Source: an uncultured Corynebacterium sp. (GTDB lineage: Bacteria; Actinomycetota; Actinomycetes; Mycobacteriales; Mycobacteriaceae). Taken from it: DNA of 18,110 bases. Position 1 is the first letter of the stretch; every line of letters starts with the position of its first letter. Under the pieces are notes generated by a model. The model saw nothing but the letters and a program-made list of their open reading frames with translations. It was not told the origin of the DNA and did not search any database. Of this stretch, positions 7,369 through 12,971 are shown one piece after another. Both the position numbers and the translations under genes were made by a program. The stretch spans positions 1 to 18,110 of the forward strand of contig NZ_CALUAK010000047.1 in assembly GCF_943914015.1 (NCBI RefSeq), given 5' to 3'.

Positions 7369-8435
7369 TGCTGAAAAAGGTCACGGCCGTATTGGCCTTG
7401 CTCTGTGTGGCGCTCATAGGCACCCTGTCACCAGTTAGTGTGTTCATGCGGACGTGGCCGGTGCTGTTGTTTTTGCTCATTATGACGGCCGTATCCGCGG
7501 TGCTTGACCAGCACGGCGTGTTCGACGGTGTGGCCGCGTGGCTCGTGCGCCGGACCGGCGGTCGGCCAGCTCTCGCCTTCGGATTCTTGTGCTTTGTTGT
7601 CACAACAATATTGAGCCTGGACACCACAATCGTGCTGCTCACGCCCGTGGCGCTGACGCTTGCGAAACGCGGGCGGGTGTCCGCACTGCCGTACCTCTTC
7701 ATCACCGTGTGGGTGGCCAACACCGGCAGCCTGCTCTTGCCCGTGTCGAATCTGACCAACCTATTGGCGCAGCAGGAGGCGGGCCTCACGGCGATAGAGT
7801 TCATGGCCGTCATGGCGCTCCCCCAACTGTTCGTGCTGGTTGTGGTGGCGCTCGTGTTCGTGCTGTTTTTCAGAAAACAGGTTGTTCCGGTTAGTGCATT
7901 TACGGCCCCACCCGTGCGGTTCACACCGTATGCGCTGGCCATCGGCGCGTTCACCGTGGCGATCCTTCTCGGCGTGGCCCCGTGGATCGCGGCTGCTGGG
8001 TTATTAGCGGTCCTCCTGGCAATCCGCCCCGTGCCGTTTGTGAGGTCGCTCCCCTGGACGATGGCGTTGTTTGCGCTAGCGCTGTTCATCCTCATGGACG
8101 GGATATCCATGGATGTCCTCGCCCCACTGATCGAACTGCCGCCGTTTACACAACAGGTGGCGTTTGCGGCGGCGGGTGCGGGGCTCGCAAACCTGACCAA
8201 TAATCTCCCCGCCTACCTGGCGCTGGAGACCATGGCGCCGACCGTCCCCCTGCTCATTGGCGTGAACGCGGGTCCGCTCATCACGCCGTGGGCATCCCTT
8301 GCCAACCTGCTGTGGATGACGCTCGCCGCCGCGAAGGGCGTGCGGATTCCACTCCGCTTGTTTATCGCATCAGGCCTCGTGCTCGTCCCGCTGGTTATTG
8401 TTGCGGGGTGTTTAGGGTTTCAAGTACTGAGTTAA
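7368..8435 (+). CDS. ArsB/SLC13-like ion permease
   Basis: The 355-residue protein is almost entirely hydrophobic, with about ten membrane segments, and belongs to the ArsB/NhaD/SLC13 (ion transporter) superfamily. Two inverted half signatures support this: SLDTTIVLLTPVALTLAKR (83-101) with NTGSLLLPVSNLTNLL (118-133), and NLTNNLPAYLALE in the second half. It is shorter than classic ArsB (about 430). No arsR, arsC or other resistance gene is nearby, so arsenite export is not supported and the substrate is open. The ATG at 7368 overlaps the kup stop as TAATG with no separate ribosome site, implying translational coupling to K+ uptake. A long inverted repeat follows the stop codon. Confidence 0.85.
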   Translation: MLKKVTAVLALLCVALIGTLSPVSVFMRTWPVLLFLLIMTAVSAVLDQHGVFDGVAAWLVRRTGGRPALAFGFLCFVVTTILSLDTTIVLLTPVALTLAKRGRVSALPYLFITVWVANTGSLLLPVSNLTNLLAQQEAGLTAIEFMAVMALPQLFVLVVVALVFVLFFRKQVVPVSAFTAPPVRFTPYALAIGAFTVAILLGVAPWIAAAGLLAVLLAIRPVPFVRSLPWTMALFALALFILMDGISMDVLAPLIELPPFTQQVAFAAAGAGLANLTNNLPAYLALETMAPTVPLLIGVNAGPLITPWASLANLLWMTLAAAKGVRIPLRLFIASGLVLVPLVIVAGCLGFQVLS

Positions 8436-8446
8436 CCGTGCCGTTT

Positions 8447-8516
8447 ACTTTTTGCAGCAGATTTCACGGAAATCCCATTAATTTCAGGGGTTTGGGACGA
8501 ATCTGCTGCAAAAAGT
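8447..8516. repeat. Long perfect inverted repeat between convergent genes
   Basis: ACTTTTTGCAGCAGATT (8447-8463) is exactly complementary to 8500-8516, a 17-bp perfect stem around a 36-base interior that may pair weakly further (AAATCCC against GGGGTTT). It fills the gap between the convergent permease and DUF5808-like genes. The poly-T and poly-A tracts lie inside the stem and no T-run follows either arm, so it is not a textbook intrinsic terminator. It may still end transcription both ways, or be a small mobile or repetitive intergenic element. No target-site duplication is visible at its edges. Confidence 0.8.
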
Positions 8517-8522
8517 GAAGCG

Positions 8523-9104
8523 CTACTCGAACTCGATGTTGTTGAGGGCGGAGTTCACCGTGCCGACGAGCACGCCGAGGGCGGTGGCAGGCATGGCGAG
8601 GATACCCAGGCCGATGCCCCAGGCCGGGGAATCGTCGCCCTCGGTGTAGCGGGCAAGTTCGGCTAAGATCGCTAAAGAAAACGCTTGCAGGCCCAGGGTC
8701 TGAGCAGACAGGGAGGCATCGACGGACTTGTGGCGGTAGGCCTCGACAAGCGTGAAGGCGGTGAAGCCGAGGGTGACCAGGACGGGGACGGCGGCGGCGG
8801 GACGCGCGGCTGTGAGACGATCCGGTCGCAGGTCGAAGCCCCAATGCGTGGGGAGTTTTCCGTCGCGCATGCCGACGAAATGGCCGACGACGGCGATGAG
8901 GCCGGCTCCGGCAAGGGGTGCGTAGGTTAGTGCCTTGGAGACGGGGGCTGGGATGTGTTCTTGCAGGTCTGGGAGGGAATCGTCGGGGCGGACAAGGCCT
9001 GCCTTGACGGCGAGCTTGCCAAGGTTCAGGTCCCAGCCGATGCCGACGCGGCGCGGGACCAGCCAGTTCGGGTTTTCTGGGTCGAAGGCGGAGAAGCGGG
9101 TCAT
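8523..9104 (-). CDS. DUF5808/DUF1648-like membrane protein
   Basis: The 193-residue protein begins MTRFSAFDPENPNWLVPRR, then GIGWDLNLGKLAVKAGL, resembling the DUF5808 motif of actinobacterial membrane proteins. Its middle contains a membrane segment and HWGFDLRPDR, reminiscent of the DUF1648 pattern, and further hydrophobic segments make up the C-terminal half. I start it at ATG 9104 because AAAGGA lies six bases upstream and the PadR stop is only two bases away. A longer reading from 9155 would run back into PadR and lacks support. Being cotranscribed downstream of a PadR regulator suggests that this protein is the regulated function. Members of the broader group include bacteriocin-immunity-type proteins (SdpI has DUF1648); applying that here is inference. 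Confidence 0.75.
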   Translation of the reverse strand: MTRFSAFDPENPNWLVPRRVGIGWDLNLGKLAVKAGLVRPDDSLPDLQEHIPAPVSKALTYAPLAGAGLIAVVGHFVGMRDGKLPTHWGFDLRPDRLTAARPAAAVPVLVTLGFTAFTLVEAYRHKSVDASLSAQTLGLQAFSLAILAELARYTEGDDSPAWGIGLGILAMPATALGVLVGTVNSALNNIEFE

Positions 9105-9106
9105 GA

Positions 9107-9421
9107 TTAATCCTTTCCTACCAGCGCGGATACGCTGGCGCTGAAGCGTTGCCATTGGGAGGTGAGGTCGGTGAGGTGGTTTTTGCCGGAGGTAGTGACG
9201 GTGTAAATCTTCCGCGGGGGGCCGGACGGCGACGGTGCCCAGGAAGTATCCACGTAGCCGGCCTTTTTCACGCGGGAAAGCAGCGGGTAGAGGGTGCCCT
9301 CGCTAACATCGAGGGCGTTGGTGGCGAGGCGCTCGAGAAGCTCACCGCCGTAGGAGGGTTGTGCGGCGAGCAGTTGAAGCACCACCATTTCGAGCACCCC
9401 CTTGCGTAATTGGGAGTCCAT
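9107..9421 (-). CDS. PadR-family transcriptional regulator
   Basis: The 104-residue protein is a short PadR (subfamily 1) winged-helix regulator. MDSQLRKGVLEMVVLQLLA, then SYGGELLERL, SEGTLYPLLSRVKKAGYV and the wing PSGPPRKIYTVT follow the family pattern end to end, and a C-terminal helix (SQWQRFSASVSALV) would serve dimerisation. The ATG at 9421 has AAAGGA four bases upstream and gives the canonical N-terminus; a reading from 9466 would add 15 non-family residues. PadR proteins usually repress their own operon together with a linked membrane or efflux gene. Here the following gene is the DUF5808-like membrane protein two bases downstream, and a palindrome covers this gene's promoter. Confidence 0.93.
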   Translation of the reverse strand: MDSQLRKGVLEMVVLQLLAAQPSYGGELLERLATNALDVSEGTLYPLLSRVKKAGYVDTSWAPSPSGPPRKIYTVTTSGKNHLTDLTSQWQRFSASVSALVGKD

Positions 9422-9447
9422 AGTTTCCTTTCGGTAGCTCGCCTTAC

Positions 9448-9476
9448 ACAGTACCTCGGTTGGCAAAGTACTGCAA
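9448..9476 (-). promoter_or_regulatory. PadR operon promoter with overlapping palindromic operator
   Basis: On the minus strand TTGCAG (9471-9476) and TACTGT (9448-9453) are spaced by 17 bases and place the transcript start about 20 bases before the PadR ATG. CAGTAC (9449-9454) and GTACTG (9468-9473) form a perfect 6-bp inverted repeat with a 13-base spacer, one arm over each hexamer. That is the expected place for an autorepressor site. The same palindrome lies about 70 bases upstream of the divergent small membrane protein and could affect it too. Confidence 0.65.
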
Positions 9477-9541
9477 GTGCGAGGCTAAGCACATTGACGT
9501 AAGGTTCCGCCTACACCACCAGTTTCAAGGAGAAAACCACC

Positions 9542-9781
9542 ATGCCACCCACCAAATGGAGCTGGATTATTCCGCTCTCTATCGCATCACTCATTTTCAT
9601 AGAAGCCAGCAGGCAGGCAGAGGGGATCGCATCCTTCGGGATCCTCTTGTTCGCGTTCTTATGCTTCAAGGTCGCGGTCGACATCTGGCGCGGCCGCTTC
9701 CCCGGGAGCGAACAGTATAAAGAAGAGGGAATTAGTGAAGCGCAAACGCCCACGAAATTTCACGACTTACCGAACTCGTGA
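9542..9781 (+). CDS. Small membrane protein of unknown function
   Basis: This 79-residue protein has a strong ribosome site, AAGGAG at 9527-9532, nine bases before the ATG. Two hydrophobic segments (about 8-20 and 30-47) are joined by the polar EASRQAEGIAS, and a charged tail follows (DIWRGRFPGSEQYKEEG). It is not a family I recognise. It lies divergent to the PadR operon and shares its upstream region, so joint control is possible. The last codons lie within a terminator hairpin, so the final dozen residues (QTPTKFHDLPNS) are dictated by the stem and loop. TTGACG at 9494-9499 could be a -35 element, but no good -10 follows at the right distance. Confidence 0.65.
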   Translation: MPPTKWSWIIPLSIASLIFIEASRQAEGIASFGILLFAFLCFKVAVDIWRGRFPGSEQYKEEGISEAQTPTKFHDLPNS

Positions 9782-9800
9782 AATTTGGTGGGCGTTTATC
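9744..9800. terminator. Bidirectional hairpin terminator overlapping a gene end
   Basis: Bases 9744-9765 and 9776-9797 pair over 22 bases with one mismatch around a 10-base loop. The arms begin AAACGCCCACG and end GGTGGGCGTTT, and TTTAT ends the plus-strand side. It lies between convergent genes (the small membrane protein and the VanW protein) and could stop both transcripts. The stop codon TGA 9779-9781 of the small gene is inside the right arm. Confidence 0.8.
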
Positions 9801-9867
9801 CTGTAGCAGATGTGACCACCTGGGGTAGCTGGTTTGCTTAATTTGCAGACACCCACAAACTGTCACA

Positions 9868-11505
9868 TTAGGAGCAACGGACGATGGGAACCGGGTCGTA
9901 GACGGTCGTCGTGGAGGTGCGGGAGACCTCGTTGCCGGCGAGATCGGTGACGACGCGGGTGTCGGAGGTCGTGAAGCCGGGGGCGCCGTTTGAGGGCGAA
10001 CAACTCGACCCGCTGACGCTCATCGGCTGGGGCTGGGTGTAGTTCCACTTGCCGCCGGGGATGGACTGGACGTTCGTCGTCTTTACGCCCTTGAAGGTGA
10101 CGGTGACCTCGTTGCCGCTCACGCCCGCCTCGATGAGGACAGGGTTCGGGGTGTCGTTGCGGAAGACGAGGTCGATGGCGCCCTCGTAAACGGTGGCCTC
10201 GCGGCCCGCGGGGTAGCGGGAGATGTAGTAGCTGTGCGGGGTGTGGCCGATGTCGGTCATCGCGGCGAAGTAGCTCGCGTTGTACAGCGTGGTGGCGAAC
10301 TGGGAGATGCCACCACCGACGGCGGTGTCGGCGTGGCCGTTAAGAATCACGCCGGACGAGACATAACCCTGGGCGGTGCCGCGGGGGCCTGTATATCCAT
10401 TCAAAGAGAAGGTCTCGCCGGGGGCGACGATGGCACCGTTTACGGCGCGTGCCACTAACGCAATATTTGTCCCCGACGGGCCGGAGAAGCCGCCGGTGGA
10501 GAAGGAGCCCACGACGTCGTTAAAGGTGGCGGCGTTAGCCTGCTCCGTGGTGAAAGTGGCGGGGTCGGGTTTGTAGGTGACGTCGAATTCCTTCTCGTCG
10601 CCTAGAACGCGCTCGGGGAAGCCTTCGAGCGTTTTCTCCCAATCGATGACGGTGCCGTCGACGTGCGGGGTGACGGAGCGGCCGCCGCCGGTCAGGGTGA
10701 GGGTGGCGTTCTTGTGGGCGACGTCGGTGGTCTGCAAGTTCTCGTTGAGAATCTCGTGGGCCTTTTCCACGTTGACCTCGGGCCGGAGAACTCCGTTCTC
10801 CGGCGCGAAAGTAAGAATCTCCCCCATGCGGTTGCGGGGGATGATGCCGTCTACCTTGTCGTTGCCGTGGGCGACAATGTCCGCGGCCAAAACCTTCTTG
10901 GCGGGGCCGTTTGCCGCCTCGTCAATGACCTCATCACCGATGGCAGGCGGTACCTCGGTCACCTCGACGGTGACGCCGTCGGGGTTGAGCCAATTGTGGA
11001 GGACAGCATCGGAAACGGACTCCTCGGTAGCAGTCTGACCGATGACGGGAGGAATGCGGTTCACGGAACCGTCGACAAGCGAAAGACCACCGTTGACGGG
11101 CTCGCGGGTGAGCTCCGTGGCGACCGCCCGCATGGCAGGTGAAAATGCATCACTAACGTGGGACTGGATCGGGACCTCGGTGGTGGTGAAGAAGGAGGTG
11201 ATCTTGGTGATCGGGTTGAGCGGCGGGGTGCCAGCGGCCGCGATCGTCGCGTCCCAGTCGGGGGCGAGGCCTGCGGCCTGCGGATCGACGGTGGTGCGCA
11301 TGTCGTTTGCGGAGACCTCGACGGGCTTGTAGGTGAACTCGGAGGAGAGTTTCTCGCGGGCATCGGCGGGCTTCATGCCACCGATCTCAACGCCACCGAC
11401 CGTGGTGCCGCGGGGGACGGTGCCCTGCGCAAGCGCCGTGTCCACCCCGTACAGACCGAGGAGGAGCAGGACAAACAGGCCAATGGCAAGTGCGATGCGT
11501 TTCAT
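9868..11505 (-). CDS. VanW-family protein with PG_binding_4 domain (YoaR-like)
   Basis: The 545-residue protein starts with a short basic N-terminus and a hydrophobic stretch (residues 4-19), a signal anchor or signal peptide, so the rest is extracytoplasmic. Repeated PG_binding_4-type sequence fills about residues 30-330 (for example VPRGTTVGGVEIGGMKPADA). A VanW domain follows, with FSLNGYTGPRGTAQGY, GGGISQFATTLYNASYFAAM and SRYPAGREATVYEGAIDL. The GGGIC cysteine seen in many Firmicute VanW domains is Ser here. A Ser/Pro/Gly-rich tail with two cysteines ends the protein. VanW proteins are tied to the cell wall but have no agreed activity. ATG 11505 abuts the TAG of the upstream GH3 gene, with AAGGGA five bases away, so the two are co-translated, and a joint role in peptidoglycan metabolism is likely. 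Confidence 0.9.
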   Translation of the reverse strand: MKRIALAIGLFVLLLLGLYGVDTALAQGTVPRGTTVGGVEIGGMKPADAREKLSSEFTYKPVEVSANDMRTTVDPQAAGLAPDWDATIAAAGTPPLNPITKITSFFTTTEVPIQSHVSDAFSPAMRAVATELTREPVNGGLSLVDGSVNRIPPVIGQTATEESVSDAVLHNWLNPDGVTVEVTEVPPAIGDEVIDEAANGPAKKVLAADIVAHGNDKVDGIIPRNRMGEILTFAPENGVLRPEVNVEKAHEILNENLQTTDVAHKNATLTLTGGGRSVTPHVDGTVIDWEKTLEGFPERVLGDEKEFDVTYKPDPATFTTEQANAATFNDVVGSFSTGGFSGPSGTNIALVARAVNGAIVAPGETFSLNGYTGPRGTAQGYVSSGVILNGHADTAVGGGISQFATTLYNASYFAAMTDIGHTPHSYYISRYPAGREATVYEGAIDLVFRNDTPNPVLIEAGVSGNEVTVTFKGVKTTNVQSIPGGKWNYTQPQPMSVSGSSCSPSNGAPGFTTSDTRVVTDLAGNEVSRTSTTTVYDPVPIVRCS

Positions 11506-12645
11506 CTACGTCCCTTCGTGGTTGAGCCGGGCGACCCTTACCGCAGAATCATACATTTGGCTGCGGTCGTAAGCACCCGCGTCGACGGCCGCGTTCACGG
11601 CATCAATCGTCTCCACCAATGTATCGGTCGACACCCACAAAGCGTTATCAGCGCCGGCCTGGAGGGCGGCGAGAACGGCGTCGGGAACGGAATGGTGGGC
11701 GGAGACGGCCTCCATCCCGGAGAGGTCATCGGTGTAGATGACACCGTCGAAGGGGATCCCACCCGTGTACGCGCCCGAGCGGATGAGCTCATAGACCTGG
11801 GGATTAAGGGAGGCCGGCGCGTCGCCCATGCCGGACACCGTCACGTGGCCGACCATGAGGCCTGCCGTGGGGAACTCCGTCAGCGCCGGGCCGTACGGAA
11901 GGAGGTCGAGCTTCTCCAGCTCCTCGAGGGGCGGCGTGTTGACGGAACCGGTGTGCGTGTCGCCCGTCGCGCGACCATGACCTGGGAAGTGCTTGAAGAC
12001 AGGGGTCACCCCGGCATTGGCGAGACCCCGGGCGAAGGCGGTGGCGTACTCCGTCGCGCGGGAGGCATCCGGGGAGAAGGACCGGTCGCCGATCGCACCG
12101 CCGTCGGGGCCCGCGTCCGTGTCTAGGACGGGGGCGAAATCGACGGTGATACCCAGGTCATTGAGCTTGACACCCAGGTCGAAGGCGACCTGTTCCACCT
12201 CGTTGGCGGACATGGTTTCGGCCATGGTGCGGGGGGAGGGGATGTCGCCAAGAAGGGCGGGCTGGCGGACGACGCGGCCACCTTCGGCGTCGATGGTGAC
12301 GGAAAAGGGGCGGCCGACTTCGTGGCGCAGCGTCGCAATGTTGCGCTCCGGATCCGTGAGCAGCGCCGGATCCGTCCAGCTAGCGATGAAAATGCCGCCA
12401 GCCCCCTCGGTGAGCGCGAAGAGGGCGTCGTCATAGTCCTTCACGCCGACGGTCATCAGCGAAGCAACTTGCGCGCGCTGCTCGGCGGGAACAGGCACGG
12501 GCACGGGCTCGGTATGGGTTTCCGTTTGGGTGGTGACCGCTGTGCTCGTGGCGATGGATGTTACCGTCTCTGGCTCCGGGGTAAAAGAGCATGCAGAGAG
12601 GCAGAGAGCGGCGCACACCAGCGCTGCAGATGCCCGAGCTGCCAT
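11506..12645 (-). CDS. GH3 beta-N-acetylglucosaminidase-like lipoprotein (NagZ/LpqI type)
   Basis: The 379-residue product has a lipoprotein signal (LSAC, lipidated Cys19), then a Thr/Pro-rich linker (about 21-53), and a GH3 catalytic domain. Key motifs are IDAEGGRVVR (118-127), KHFPGHG (218-224), the NagZ-type D229-T-H231 acid/base dyad, and YTDDLSG (304-310), where Asp306 is the likely nucleophile. NagZ enzymes remove GlcNAc from peptidoglycan fragments, and mycobacterial LpqI is a lipoprotein of this kind, so a role at the outer face of the membrane in wall recycling is expected. ATG 12645 gives a proper lipoprotein signal; GAAAGGG lies 11 bases upstream. It heads an operon with the VanW protein and is divergent from the DUF2613-aftD pair. 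Confidence 0.92.
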   Translation of the reverse strand: MAARASAALVCAALCLSACSFTPEPETVTSIATSTAVTTQTETHTEPVPVPVPAEQRAQVASLMTVGVKDYDDALFALTEGAGGIFIASWTDPALLTDPERNIATLRHEVGRPFSVTIDAEGGRVVRQPALLGDIPSPRTMAETMSANEVEQVAFDLGVKLNDLGITVDFAPVLDTDAGPDGGAIGDRSFSPDASRATEYATAFARGLANAGVTPVFKHFPGHGRATGDTHTGSVNTPPLEELEKLDLLPYGPALTEFPTAGLMVGHVTVSGMGDAPASLNPQVYELIRSGAYTGGIPFDGVIYTDDLSGMEAVSAHHSVPDAVLAALQAGADNALWVSTDTLVETIDAVNAAVDAGAYDRSQMYDSAVRVARLNHEGT

Positions 12646-12732
12646 GAGAACATCGGCCCTTTCGTGATACCTGAGTGTTAGCTGAAAACGAAAATAAGGA
12701 TACGCGGTAGTTCGACCATTAGCCCAACGCGG

Positions 12733-12740
12733 TATAGGAT
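12733..12740 (+). promoter_or_regulatory. Candidate -10 region of the DUF2613-aftD operon
   Basis: TATAGGAT contains two overlapping hexamers (TATAGG, TAGGAT) and lies about 35 bases before the GTG start at 12774, in the divergent gap 12646-12773. No good -35 is visible; corynebacterial promoters often lack one. I could not identify a convincing minus-strand promoter for the GH3 gene in the same gap. Confidence 0.35.
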
Positions 12741-12773
12741 TGTAGCCACATTGGAGATGTTAAGGGGATTTAC

Positions 12774-12971
12774 GTGCCATTTACGTATCAGTCGCTGACG
12801 CGCCGCACCGCGGGACCTGCCGTGGCTTCCGCCGTTGTCGGGCTTGTCGCCGGTGTCGCCGCTGTCATCGGTGTTGTCACCCTGACATCCGAGGATGGGA
12901 GCACGGTTGAGCACACGGTTACTACCGACGACGCCGTCCTTGGCAACCCGGATTACGGTTCGAGAGAGTAG
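12774..12971 (+). CDS. DUF2613 small membrane/secreted protein
   Basis: This 65-residue protein starts at GTG, with AAGGGG at 12762-12767 six bases upstream. A short basic stretch (TRRTAGPAVASAV) leads into one hydrophobic segment (about 15-37) and then a polar acidic tail. It matches the DUF2613 proteins of mycobacteria and corynebacteria, which sit immediately upstream of the AftD gene; in M. tuberculosis the neighbour of aftD is Rv0236A. The segment could be a signal peptide or an anchor. Its 3' end overlaps the likely start of aftD in another frame by up to 77 bases, so the genes form one operon with probable coupling. A helper role for AftD is inference from this conserved pairing. Confidence 0.88.
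   Translation: MPFTYQSLTRRTAGPAVASAVVGLVAGVAAVIGVVTLTSEDGSTVEHTVTTDDAVLGNPDYGSRE

Noticed and set aside
7368..8435. Arsenite efflux as the named function of the ArsB-like permease
   Set aside because: No arsR, arsC or other metal-resistance gene is present, and the gene is coupled to kup instead; only the superfamily is supported.
8447..8516. Calling the long inverted repeat a standard rho-independent terminator
   Set aside because: No T-run follows either arm; the T/A tracts are buried in the stem, so it is listed as a repeat with unknown role.
9105..9155. Longer start for the DUF5808-like protein
   Set aside because: It would overlap PadR by about 49 bases; the ATG at 9104 has its own AAAGGA site and gives the family-like N-terminus.
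9810..9868. ATGTGAC/GTCACAT inverted pair between the terminator and the VanW stop
   Set aside because: The arms are only 7 bases and 45 bases apart, downstream of both genes, which is too weak to call a regulatory site.
11158..12126. 322-codon plus-strand open frame over VanW and GH3
   Set aside because: It crosses the junction of two well-supported minus-strand genes and shows only shadow composition.
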